Below are positions 14,400 to 21,424 of a DNA stretch of 21,700 bases, piece by piece. The position numbers were made by a program, and so were the translations under genes. The notes under the pieces were generated by a model. That model was not told the DNA's origin. It made no database searches and saw nothing but the letters and a program-made list of their open reading frames with translations. The stretch is from CAXTTV01 sp964247295 (GTDB lineage: Bacteria; Chloroflexota; Ktedonobacteria; Ktedonobacterales; Ktedonobacteraceae), in contig CAXTTV010000070.1 of NCBI GenBank assembly GCA_964247295.1, positions 1 through 21,700 on the forward strand. The letters run 5' to 3'. Numbering within the stretch: position 1 is the stretch's first letter; each line of letters starts with the position of its first letter.

Positions 14400-15455
14400 C
14401 TATGCCGGTTCATGTTGACAATCAGGCGATCCCGCACGTTGAAGCTGGCAATGCAGCTTCTCCATTGAGCATCGCCCATTCTTACATTCAAATTGAATGG
14501 TACTGTGAGCAATTTGATACTTTTCGATCAACAATATATTCAGCGAGCGCAAAATGCTATCACTATCGCTTGGGCGCAAATCGTCAATCAACACATGACA
14601 GGATAGAGCTGACATCTCTCCAGAGATCGACCACACATGTAGATCATGCACATCTCTGACCCCTGTGGTCTTGCGCATATCCGCGACGAGTTGAGGAACT
14701 GATACGCCTCTGGGAACAGCTTCCAATAGAATATCAGTTGTTTCACGTAGCACCCGGACCGCACCAATGGCGATCAAAAAGGCGACCCCGACCGAGAGGA
14801 TCGGATCGACAACCGTCCAACCGGTAAGTAAAATGGTCAGTGCCGCGACAATCACTGCGGCAGAGGCCCCAACATCCCCAAAGACATGCAGCATGGCCGC
14901 GCGGGTATTCAGGTTATGACCTTCTCGACGAAGACCAAAGCCAATGTAGAGATTGATCGTGATACCAATGGCCGAGGTCAGAAACATATAGAAAGGCTGG
15001 ATCGGCTCGGGATGCTGGAAACGTTGCACCGCCTCCCAAAGAATAACCAGAGCAATCACAATCAGTGAAACCGCATTTAACAAAGCTGCCAGGATACCGA
15101 CCCGATGGTAGCCAAAAGTTTTTGAGGCATCGGCGGGCCGCTCAGCCTGCGCCGCTGCGAACCAGGCCAATCCCAAGGCAAAGATATCGGTCACAGCATG
15201 ACCGGCGTCAGAAAGCAAAGCTAACGAAGAAGATAGCACTCCACCAATCAGCTCAGCTAACAAAATCAAAATGGTCAGAAAAAAGGCCAGACGCAGACCA
15301 TTCTTTGCCAGACCATGAGTATGATCATGACCACCATGGCTATGCAAATGCTGATGGCTATGCCCATGATCCTCATGGCTGTCCATATGCTCTTGAGCTT
15401 GCTTTGTGGTAGCAAGCTGCTCTTGCAGATCCTGAAATGAAGAATGGTTACTCAT
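14400..15455 (-). CDS. CDF-family divalent metal exporter, His-rich (351 aa)
   Basis: A cation diffusion facilitator (CzcD/ZitB type) that should export Zn2+ or a similar metal from the cytoplasm in exchange for protons. Six membrane helices are visible, with the paired metal-site motifs HAVTD in helix 2 and HVFGD in helix 5, and a cytoplasmic C-terminal domain (VRDVHDLHVWSISGE). The N-terminus is a His-rich metal-binding tail (HEDHGHSHQHLHSHGGHDH). The extreme C-terminus adds a Cys/His tail (CKNGRC...C...C-x-H), less usual for the family. Starts at GTG 15584 and ATG 15494 are open in frame. I favour ATG 15455 because a -10 element at 15587-15592 places the transcript start after 15584, and an AAGGAGG site is brought next to 15455 by a hairpin (15463-15511). 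Confidence 0.92.
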   Translation of the reverse strand: MSNHSSFQDLQEQLATTKQAQEHMDSHEDHGHSHQHLHSHGGHDHTHGLAKNGLRLAFFLTILILLAELIGGVLSSSLALLSDAGHAVTDIFALGLAWFAAAQAERPADASKTFGYHRVGILAALLNAVSLIVIALVILWEAVQRFQHPEPIQPFYMFLTSAIGITINLYIGFGLRREGHNLNTRAAMLHVFGDVGASAAVIVAALTILLTGWTVVDPILSVGVAFLIAIGAVRVLRETTDILLEAVPRGVSVPQLVADMRKTTGVRDVHDLHVWSISGEMSALSCHVLIDDLRPSDSDSILRSLNILLIEKYQIAHSTIQFECKNGRCSMEKLHCQLQRAGSPDCQHEPA

Positions 15456-15462
15456 CTGAGCT

Positions 15463-15511
15463 GGCGGCGTGGAAACCCCTGCCCTTGTAGGCATGAGGAG
15501 GAAACGCCGCC
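15463..15511 (-). repeat. IS200/IS605-type terminal hairpin at the start of the CDF gene
   Basis: An imperfect palindrome: outer stem GGCGGCGT/ACGCCGCC (15463-15470 with 15504-15511, 8 bp perfect), inner stem CCTGCC/GGC-atg-AGG with a CTTGTA loop. The form (GGCGGCGTTTCC... and GGTTTCCACGCCGCC on the minus strand) is like the subterminal hairpins of IS200/IS605 (tnpB) elements, from memory. No tnpA or tnpB gene is present. It lies exactly between the AAGGAGG site and ATG 15455 of the CDF gene. Confidence 0.65.
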
Positions 15512-15586
15512 CTCCTTTCTTTCTCTTGAGGTAGGTATAGCCATCTTTTTTGTGCAGCGTAGCTGACGGAGCACTCTGCCGCACCT

Positions 15587-15592
15587 ATTATA
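15587..15592 (-). promoter_or_regulatory. -10 element of the CDF gene
   Basis: A perfect TATAAT on the minus strand (complement of 15587-15592) with no good -35. Transcription would begin near 15580, giving a leader of about 125 nt that contains the hairpin at 15463-15511. Confidence 0.4.
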
Positions 15593-15654
15593 TTCGCTCT
15601 GAACTGAACTAGCACGCTAGCCAAGACTGGTCAGGGAATCCTGGAGGTGAGAGC

Positions 15655-15687
15655 TTGACTGTAAGCCCCCGCCCTTCAGGCGTGGGG
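15655..15687. repeat. second IS200/IS605-type terminal hairpin with TTGAC
   Basis: CCCC-C-GCC, loop CTTCA, GGCG-T-GGGG (15666-15687): a GC-rich stem with a bulged T, the usual form of IS200/IS605 ends. It is preceded 6 bp upstream by TTGAC (15655-15659), which resembles the TTGAY-type target pentamers of some of these elements. With the hairpin at 15463-15511 it bounds about 225 bp that encode no transposase: a remnant, a non-autonomous element, or two unrelated solo ends. Confidence 0.6.
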
Positions 15688-15699
15688 TTCCTGACACCT

Positions 15700-16004
15700 A
15701 GACCTTTTAACCTCTTTTCTCTGAAAGTGGTCCATTCAATGGCAACAGCGCTACGAGAAGGCACTCCCATTGAATAGTTGCACAATCATGCAACTGTTTA
15801 TACTGTGTATACTATCATAAAATTGAGACGCATTCAAGTCTGCCCCAACCAATACAGAGCTATTTCATGCTGGAAAGAAAGGGGACCAGGGGTGCGGGTC
15901 AGGTCTCACAGGGTGAGAACAATCCTCATTCAGCTCCTCGCGATTCAAAATTGACTATAAGAAGAGAGTGAAATGGCCCTGTAACCAATACGGTTGTCCC
16001 CTGC
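15700..16004. other. non-coding upstream region with inverted repeats
   Basis: No gene is supported here. Three symmetric elements are visible: ATTCAATGG/CCATTGAAT (15734-15742 with 15767-15775), the perfect AGTTGCA-N6-TGCAACT (15776-15795), and TCTCAC-AGG-GTGAGA (15904-15918). Two copies of TATACT (15799-15804 and 15808-15813) follow the second. This looks like a promoter/operator cluster rather than coding DNA, but its target is unclear because the kinase gene at 16041 has a closer promoter. Confidence 0.4.
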
Positions 16005-16034
16005 TTGCGTTACACCGAAAAAAAATGCTAGACT
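16005..16034 (+). promoter_or_regulatory. promoter placing transcription start at the kinase start codon
   Basis: -35 TTGCGT (16005-16010), 18-bp spacer, -10 TAGACT (16029-16034) preceded by TGC (extended -10). The expected first transcribed base is at or next to 16041, the G of the GTG start codon, which lacks any ribosome-binding site. This predicts a leaderless mRNA. Confidence 0.5.
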
Positions 16035-16040
16035 AAAATT

Positions 16041-17981
16041 GTGTCTATATCAACAGAACAGACAATAGATAGCTGGTGGAGGCGGCTTCGGCCCCGGCTG
16101 ACAATACTATATCTGGTAGTCGTTCTCGCCCTCGTAGGGCTCAGCCTTACGGGACATACACGCCTGCTCAATGAGGTTGGGAAAACCTTTGGCGGCTTTT
16201 TCTGGGCGATCGATACGGACGGCAAGGTTGTGATCGTCTCTACTCCAGTCCAGCTTCCTCCTTTCGCGGCCCATCCAAACTCACTTTCCAGTTCCGATTA
16301 TATAGTGAGCGCGAATAACGTTCGCGGTCGAAACGCTCTCTCTCAGGTGTATAGCCGGGCCCGTCCGGGGCAGATGATTACTTATCAGATCGAACATAAT
16401 GGACAGGTTCAACAGATACAGCGACCAACCACACAATTTGATTGGGATATGTGGTTGCAAAACTATGGGATGACGTTGCTTGCTGGGATGAGCTGGCTAC
16501 TGGTCGGGTTTGTTTTGTTCGCGACCTCTCCCGGCTGGTTGGCTGCCGTGGAAGGTATTACCCTGCTACCAGCGGCGATGCTCCTGTTATTATCCTGCCA
16601 CTGGGGAAACGTTCAGACCGCTAATCCCGCCGATCTGGTCTTTGAACTTGTCTGGGTCCCATCCTTTGCCTTGCTGGGCGCGGCCTTTATTCATCTGAGC
16701 CTGACTTATCGACCAGAACGTATGGGGCAGCCTCGACGCCCCACAGTAAAGGTAGATGCTTTACCTTACCTTCCCCTGATCGCACTACTCGCCTTTGAAT
16801 GGAGCTCTTATCTTATTTTTGGACAGATATCCACCAGGCTGAACCTTTTATTCTCGCTTAGCTACGGAGCCTTAGGTGGGGCTCTAGCCTTGTACACAGG
16901 TATCAGCTCTTTACTGCGGATTCGCGATATGGCCCCCAATGTCCGCCGGCGGGTCGCGGATCTTTTTACCATCTGGGTTGGAGGGCTGGGGTTAGGCTTC
17001 TGCACTGGTATCCTGCCCATCCTGCTCACTGGACACACCCTCTTACCACTCCCGATTTTTCTGGTACTGGCGGCGGCCTATCCTATTCTGCTTCTCTATG
17101 CTATTCGATCCCTGCGGATGATGGATCGTCTGCACGTGATTTTGGAGCAACGTGAGGCTGCCTATCAAGAGCAATGGCACACTGCTGAAAAGTTAAGTCA
17201 GACCAATCAGGAATTGGAGACCGCGCAATCACTCCTGCTCCATGCCGACTCGCATTTGCGATCTTTGCTTTCTCAGCGCATCCACGATCAGCCCAAACAG
17301 CAGGCACTGCGGATTCGCTCGTTGTTGGGCCACTGGCAGCATAAGCTTCGACAAGAAGCTCAGAAAGATCCACAGGGGCGAGTCTACTCGCAACAAATTA
17401 TTGAGGCGCTAGAGAAAGTTCGCAAGATTAGCGAGGAGCTGGAGAGCGATCTTCGGAGTTTGCAACTGCTGGTCGAGGATACATACCAGAGGAAAAGTCT
17501 GGGGCTACGCCTTCATTTGGAAAAGCTCATTCGTGAAGATCTCCCGGCTCGCCATCCAGAATCCTCGCTCAAGATCCACCCTGAGCTCTGGGAACTCGAT
17601 TCGTTGGGTCATGATTTGGAAAAGACGGAGATAGGTGAGCGGGTCGCCGAGGCAATTTCATATACGATCACCCAGGCTCTTTTGAATATCTATAACCATG
17701 CTGCTGCGGAGTCAGCAACGGTCCAGGCTATCTGTCAGGATAACTCTATGGCGGTCTATATTATCGATGACGGCAAAGGCTTTGATCAAAGCAATGTCGC
17801 ACCCGATAAAACCAGTCTTTTTAAAGCCCGGCTTAAAGCCCGCAATGCCAATGGGAGCCTGGAGATCCACTCAGTACCAAAGCCACAGGTGGAACACGGG
17901 ACAACCGTGATTTTACGCGTCCCGATCCCACAGCAAGATCAAAAGGAACCAATGGACTCGTTGGCAGAAAAAATCGGCTAA
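16041..17981 (+). CDS. multi-membrane sensor histidine kinase, ComP-like layout (646 aa)
   Basis: A membrane histidine kinase of the NarX/DesK/ComP class. One N-terminal helix (about 19-38) is followed by an extracytoplasmic domain (about 40-135; possibly PDZ-like, as in ComP), then about seven helices (about 140-365), a coiled coil, a HisKA_3-like dimerisation helix with phospho-acceptor H415 (QRIHDQPKQQ) and a C-terminal ATPase domain with N-box N549 (LNIYNHA) and DDGKGFD near 576-582. The usual GLxGMRxR segment is altered to SLFKARLKARNANG, so ATP binding may be weak or unusual. Start GTG 16041 has no ribosome-binding site but fits a leaderless transcript. The stop codon overlaps the stop of the convergent response-regulator gene, its likely partner. 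The signal is unknown. Confidence 0.9.
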   Translation: MSISTEQTIDSWWRRLRPRLTILYLVVVLALVGLSLTGHTRLLNEVGKTFGGFFWAIDTDGKVVIVSTPVQLPPFAAHPNSLSSSDYIVSANNVRGRNALSQVYSRARPGQMITYQIEHNGQVQQIQRPTTQFDWDMWLQNYGMTLLAGMSWLLVGFVLFATSPGWLAAVEGITLLPAAMLLLLSCHWGNVQTANPADLVFELVWVPSFALLGAAFIHLSLTYRPERMGQPRRPTVKVDALPYLPLIALLAFEWSSYLIFGQISTRLNLLFSLSYGALGGALALYTGISSLLRIRDMAPNVRRRVADLFTIWVGGLGLGFCTGILPILLTGHTLLPLPIFLVLAAAYPILLLYAIRSLRMMDRLHVILEQREAAYQEQWHTAEKLSQTNQELETAQSLLLHADSHLRSLLSQRIHDQPKQQALRIRSLLGHWQHKLRQEAQKDPQGRVYSQQIIEALEKVRKISEELESDLRSLQLLVEDTYQRKSLGLRLHLEKLIREDLPARHPESSLKIHPELWELDSLGHDLEKTEIGERVAEAISYTITQALLNIYNHAAAESATVQAICQDNSMAVYIIDDGKGFDQSNVAPDKTSLFKARLKARNANGSLEIHSVPKPQVEHGTTVILRVPIPQQDQKEPMDSLAEKIG

Positions 17982-18748
17982 TTCCCATCTGGTCGCAGTC
18001 CCGCATATGCTTCATAGGCCAGGGCCAATAAAACACGGCGACCAGGATCGCTTGGAGCCCCGTCGATCGTGAAAAAGGTGTAGAGCTCGCTTACAAGATT
18101 CTCCAACGGCCCCATATTCGGCTTGCCACTGGTATTGAGAAAACCCATCTTAGAGGCGATATCATCATTACTTAGCCCCTGAGCAATTAATGAGGCACAC
18201 TCTTCCTGACGCGGCGTCAGACGTTGGCCATGCAATCGCTTCAGAAGATAATTTAATACCTCCTGGTCTATAAAGGTCTCGTTCCGGGTAATCACCGTCT
18301 CGGATATCTGAGAAAGGTAATCTGGCTCTACATTCTTAAATAGAGCATACCCATGGAGACCAGGCTGCATGGAGCCACTCTTCCTCACCCGACGTGGCGT
18401 CCCACGACGCGTATATTCCCGCCGAAAAATTTCCGCAGCAAGCGTCCAACTAGGGTCTTGCGTATAGATAACGATTTTCAGATCGGGGGCGATATCTAGC
18501 AGGCTACGACCCAGCTCGACACCATTCTCATTACCCAGACGCAAATCAGAAAAAAGCAGCCAGCCAGCCAGAGTGGAATTCGCTTCCTGCTGCTCGCATA
18601 GCATCTCAATCAGACCCATTGTAGATTCAAAGCTATCGGCCTGGGCCTGGAGACGAAGGCATTGGGTCTCTTCGACAAACTCGCAGACACCGCGCCTCTT
18701 GATCGGCGTATCGTCGACGACAATTGCTGGTATAAATTTTTCGAGCAT
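17978..18748 (-). CDS. LuxR/NarL-type response regulator (256 aa)
   Basis: A two-domain response regulator. Receiver: D12-D13 acidic pair, phospho-acceptor D68 (LLFSDLRLG), switch Thr in VIYTQDP, Lys in YALFKN. Between these last two lies an unusual basic insert (RREYTRRGTPRRVRKSGS), about 20 residues more than a standard receiver. C-terminal LuxR-type HTH from about residue 181 (LTPRQEECASLIAQGLSNDD), followed by an atypical tail. It should bind DNA when phosphorylated by the kinase at 16041-17981, whose gene converges on it with a 4-bp stop-codon overlap (CTAA, 17978-17981). Start ATG 18748 is preferred over TTG 18757; neither has a clear ribosome-binding site, but a TATAAT promoter lies about 50 bp upstream. 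Confidence 0.88.
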   Translation of the reverse strand: MLEKFIPAIVVDDTPIKRRGVCEFVEETQCLRLQAQADSFESTMGLIEMLCEQQEANSTLAGWLLFSDLRLGNENGVELGRSLLDIAPDLKIVIYTQDPSWTLAAEIFRREYTRRGTPRRVRKSGSMQPGLHGYALFKNVEPDYLSQISETVITRNETFIDQEVLNYLLKRLHGQRLTPRQEECASLIAQGLSNDDIASKMGFLNTSGKPNMGPLENLVSELYTFFTIDGAPSDPGRRVLLALAYEAYAGLRPDGN

Positions 18749-18802
18749 AACACACAAATATGGATTCTAGCTTCTATCAGTACATCTATTTTTCTTATTA
18801 TT

Positions 18803-18811
18803 ATTATACCA
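18803..18811 (-). promoter_or_regulatory. extended -10 promoter of the LuxR-type regulator gene
   Basis: Minus strand TGG-TATAAT (complement of 18803-18811), a consensus -10 with TGn extension; a TTTACA lies only 14 bp upstream. Leader to ATG 18748 about 48 nt. Confidence 0.6.
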
Positions 18812-18868
18812 TGGTTAAGTTATGTAAACTACATACTTTCATAGATTTCTAACAAACAACTGTTTTCT

Positions 18869-19834
18869 TTAGAAAAGAGGAGAGACGGCTCCTAACAGGG
18901 CCGCGTCGGCACCCAGCAGCGAGGGACGAATATCTACCGGACTACACACACGTGAGGCAGAGGCGTCTGGTACGGAGGATCGGACATGCGAGAGCAAAAG
19001 GTTACTGGTTCCAAGAATACTCCCACCCAAAATCAGAAGGTTGGGCTCAAATAAGGTAATGTATTGCGAAACCGCTGTACTAAGCCAGCGGCTGATCTGT
19101 CCATACACATTCAATGCTACAGAGTCTCCACGATCAGCCTCCTCCATCAATAGTTTTGGGCTAAAATACTCACGATTCAACATGCGGCGGACCAGACTGG
19201 TCTCCTCACCTCGCTCCACCGCTCTGCGAACCATCTTCTGCATTGAATCGGTAGAGACCAGCGTATTGATACAGCCTCGCTTTCCGCAACTACACCTGGG
19301 TCCTGTATTCGCGACAAGCATATGCGATACATGCCCAATGTACTGCTGAGAAGCTCGCTCAACCTTGCCATCAATCGCCAGAGAGGCTCCCAGAACCGCA
19401 TTCACCGTCACAAAGAGCAGTCGCTTAAAACCTCGACCAATCCCAAAACGGTGCTCGCCCAGCACAGCGGCGTCTACATCTACGTGTAAATGCGTTGGCA
19501 ATCGGAACTGTTTTTCTAGAAGATCGCAAAGAGGAACATTATTTAAAGAGGGAAGAATAGGGATGGAGAGCGGACGACGACTTGAGGGATCTAAGCTTCC
19601 AGGCAACGAGATCCCTAGACCAGAGACAGCGAGCCCCAACCTATCTGCATAATCCAATGTTTCCCGAATCGATCGCAGATAGGGTTCTAATGTAGCAGCC
19701 GCTGATCTTCCTGTCAGCGTTCTGGCATCACAGCGGTAACGTACCTTCCCCGCCCGATCAATCAAGGCAATGTTTGCTTTATTGGCCGTGATCTCCACTC
19801 CCACCGCCGCGCGCCTCGCCTTACTTATACCCAC
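18869..19834 (-). CDS. ROK-family protein with degraded ATP-binding motifs (321 aa)
   Basis: ROK family (sugar kinases and NagC/XylR-type repressors), here without an N-terminal helix-turn-helix. The zinc motif is kept as GH (167-168) plus C181, C183 and C188 (CSCGKRGC), but the following Glu is Asn. The catalytic Asp is kept at D119 (VDVDAAVLGE), with the preceding Asn changed to Val. The phosphate loops are lost: the usual DxGGTK near the N-terminus reads EITANK (14-19), and the GTGIGGG loop reads NAVLGAS (145-151). It is thus unlikely to phosphorylate a sugar; a sugar-sensing or scaffold role is an inference. Start GTG 19834 has only a weak ribosome-binding site; an in-frame stop lies 36 bp upstream, so no HTH is missed. 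A strong promoter with an operator-like repeat precedes it. Confidence 0.88.
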   Translation of the reverse strand: MGISKARRAAVGVEITANKANIALIDRAGKVRYRCDARTLTGRSAAATLEPYLRSIRETLDYADRLGLAVSGLGISLPGSLDPSSRRPLSIPILPSLNNVPLCDLLEKQFRLPTHLHVDVDAAVLGEHRFGIGRGFKRLLFVTVNAVLGASLAIDGKVERASQQYIGHVSHMLVANTGPRCSCGKRGCINTLVSTDSMQKMVRRAVERGEETSLVRRMLNREYFSPKLLMEEADRGDSVALNVYGQISRWLSTAVSQYITLFEPNLLILGGSILGTSNLLLSHVRSSVPDASASRVCSPVDIRPSLLGADAALLGAVSPLF

Positions 19835-19940
19835 CAGACCTGCATACCTAACATATTCCTGTATTTAAGTAGAACTTTTGTTCAAGTGCAGTTGGAGCAC
19901 CTGAAATATATACAAGAACAATACAACACTTTATGTAAAG

Positions 19941-19970
19941 ACTATACCTGACATAGAGAACAAATGTCAA
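19941..19970 (-). promoter_or_regulatory. strong promoter with internal operator, ROK gene
   Basis: Minus strand: perfect -35 TTGACA (complement of 19965-19970), 18-bp spacer, -10 TATAGT (complement of 19941-19946). The spacer and -35 carry an inverted repeat TGACAT-N9-ATGTCA (19949-19954 with 19964-19969), a natural repressor site. Leader to GTG 19834 is about 100 nt. Confidence 0.75.
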
Positions 19971-20052
19971 GAGCGGATGTTCAAACAAAATGATATCAGA
20001 GCAGACCAATGGCGGCTTTACATGCGCTTTTGGGTGATGCATTCCATTTTTG

Positions 20053-20058
20053 TATAAT
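20053..20058 (+). promoter_or_regulatory. isolated TATAAT, possible second promoter
   Basis: A perfect TATAAT on the plus strand with no good -35 (TTTTGG near 20028-20033 at best). It could be a second, weaker promoter upstream of 20112-20140. Confidence 0.25.
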
Positions 20059-20111
20059 GTATGTGTACCTTTATAGTGGGGATAGCAACAATTTTTTGGG
20101 TGGTCAATATA

Positions 20112-20140
20112 TTGTTAAGGGATTGTAAAAATACTATAAT
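20112..20140 (+). promoter_or_regulatory. promoter of the 20502-21424 operon
   Basis: -35 TTGTTA (20112-20117), 17-bp spacer, perfect -10 TATAAT (20135-20140). Transcription would start near 20147. No convincing gene follows until 20502. Confidence 0.6.
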
Positions 20141-20146
20141 AACAGA

Positions 20147-20501
20147 ATCCGGTTGCGAAACATCATGCTCTGTCTGATCACCATGGCTTATAAAAAAATT
20201 GTTTCCAGAAAACTCCGCTTGCGACTTCCCTACAGCGTTCATGGCATCCGTTTTGCCTGGAGACGTTCATCACCGACATTTTCCAACAGAGTTCGCTTGC
20301 TCCTCCTCTACAGATCCGAATTGCTCCCCAAGGCGGTTTGGGAAGCAAGCACCCTTCTTTTCCTATCAACGTCGCCGATACGCCGGAAGCAGCGAGGTCA
20401 TTGAACCAGCTTCTGAATGGTGGCATTCCCAGCATCCTCGTGGTACAGTAGAACGTAAAGACAAAGATACCCACCCACAAGCATAGATAAGGAGTTTTCT
20501 T
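20147..20501 (+). other. long transcribed leader without a convincing gene
   Basis: About 355 nt lie between the promoter at 20112-20140 and the GTG at 20502. Open frames exist on both strands (for example 20199-20486 plus and 20178-20480 minus), but none has a ribosome-binding site or a recognisable product, and their Ser/Pro/His/Arg-heavy composition looks non-coding. One hairpin stands out: CCCAA-GGCGGT-TTGGG at 20327-20342. The segment may be an untranslated leader, a small RNA or a decayed gene. Confidence 0.35.
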
Positions 20502-21008
20502 GTGTCGAACAAATACAATCCTGATCAGCGGTCACCGATCCTCGGACAGGGGCATGGCCTCTCCAATCAAGAGGGGGAATTTATTAAACAGATGATTCGC
20601 GAGGAGTCGGGAACGGCCCGCGAGCTTTCAATTCCCCAGGAAGATCTGGCTCCCGAAGCCACAACCCAGATGTCACCCGAGACCGCCCTTGTGATCAACG
20701 AGAGCCGCATTCGACCGATCCTGGAGATGTTCAATCGGGATTATCTTTATGGCCAGGGGCGCTTTGACGAGTACAAGGACGGCCTGATCTTCAAATGGGG
20801 TGATGGCTACTCTCGAAAGCATATTTGGGCCAGCGTTGAGAACGGCAATCTACTGTTTGAGACTAGCCATGAGAAACCCTGTAACCAGCCTAATTGCGAC
20901 GGCACCCATCATGTCTTAACACCGGATCTTTACCAGGATCAGAATGTTATCAATAAAGAACTGGGCGATCTATTCCGCCGCCCCGTCCATGAAACCAGTG
21001 ACGACTAA
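20502..21008 (+). CDS. hypothetical soluble protein with Cys/His cluster (168 aa)
   Basis: I do not recognise a family. GTG 20502 follows TAAGGAG at a good distance. The first 60 residues are polar and probably disordered (NPDQRSPILGQGHGLSNQEG); the second half looks folded, with aromatic β-strand-like segments (DEYKDGLIFKWGDGYSRKHI, WASVENGNLLFE). Near residues 125-135 lies a compact PCNQPNCDGTHH cluster, C-x4-C followed by HH, which could bind a metal ion. No signal peptide or membrane segment is seen. It is the first gene of an operon with the pseudo-receiver gene 17 bp downstream, so a role in signalling or in a complex with that protein is a reasonable inference. Its transcript has an unusually long leader. 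Confidence 0.8.
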   Translation: MSNKYNPDQRSPILGQGHGLSNQEGEFIKQMIREESGTARELSIPQEDLAPEATTQMSPETALVINESRIRPILEMFNRDYLYGQGRFDEYKDGLIFKWGDGYSRKHIWASVENGNLLFETSHEKPCNQPNCDGTHHVLTPDLYQDQNVINKELGDLFRRPVHETSDD

Positions 21009-21025
21009 AAAGAGAAGAGAACATT

Positions 21026-21424
21026 GTGGCTCATACAATCATCGCCCTTGAAAAAGATCTATTCTTCTCTGTAAGAATCCGTGATACCCTACGCCCTTAT
21101 GAGATTGAGGTACTTACCGCCCGATCGCTGGAAATCTTTCAGCAGAGGCTCAACCAGGAGCCTCAACCGGAAATGGTGATTATCAACTTCTCGATCCAGG
21201 GAGTTGATTGGGAGCAGGCGATCCGCGCAGCCCGGCAGGCTAATTTGCCGGTGCTGGCCTTTGGCTCACATATAGATATCGAGGCTCACACTAGAGCCAG
21301 AAACGCCGGCGCACAGCGAGTAGTCGCTAACTCTAAATTCACCCGCGACCTGGTAGATCTAGTTCAGAGTATGCTCACACACCCTGTTCATGATGCAGGC
21401 TCACAAGCTGCTATCGAAGAGTAA
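21026..21424 (+). CDS. pseudo-receiver (CheY-fold without the phospho-acceptor Asp, 132 aa)
   Basis: The pattern of strands and helices is that of a receiver domain (HTIIALEKDLFFSVRIRDTL, PEMVIINFSIQG, LPVLAFGSHID, AGAQRVVANSKFTRDLVDLV), but the phospho-acceptor position is N54 instead of Asp. The acidic pair is reduced to E9 and D11, and the Lys-Pro is replaced by S-K-F. It therefore should not be phosphorylated in the usual way and may work as a constitutive or ligand-responsive interaction module, like other pseudo-receivers. GTG 21026 has a moderate site (AGAGAAGAG). It is co-directional with the Cys/His protein gene 17 bp upstream. Its 3' end overlaps the convergent 69-aa gene by 14 bp. 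Confidence 0.8.
   Translation: MAHTIIALEKDLFFSVRIRDTLRPYEIEVLTARSLEIFQQRLNQEPQPEMVIINFSIQGVDWEQAIRAARQANLPVLAFGSHIDIEAHTRARNAGAQRVVANSKFTRDLVDLVQSMLTHPVHDAGSQAAIEE

Noticed and set aside
15456..15584. N-terminal extension of 43 residues on the CDF protein
   Set aside because: The extension translates an IS200/IS605-like hairpin and begins upstream of the predicted transcript start; not excluded for ATG 15494.
20178..20486. Overlapping open frames of 83-100 codons on both strands
   Set aside because: None has a ribosome-binding site or plausible product; kept as an unassigned leader region.
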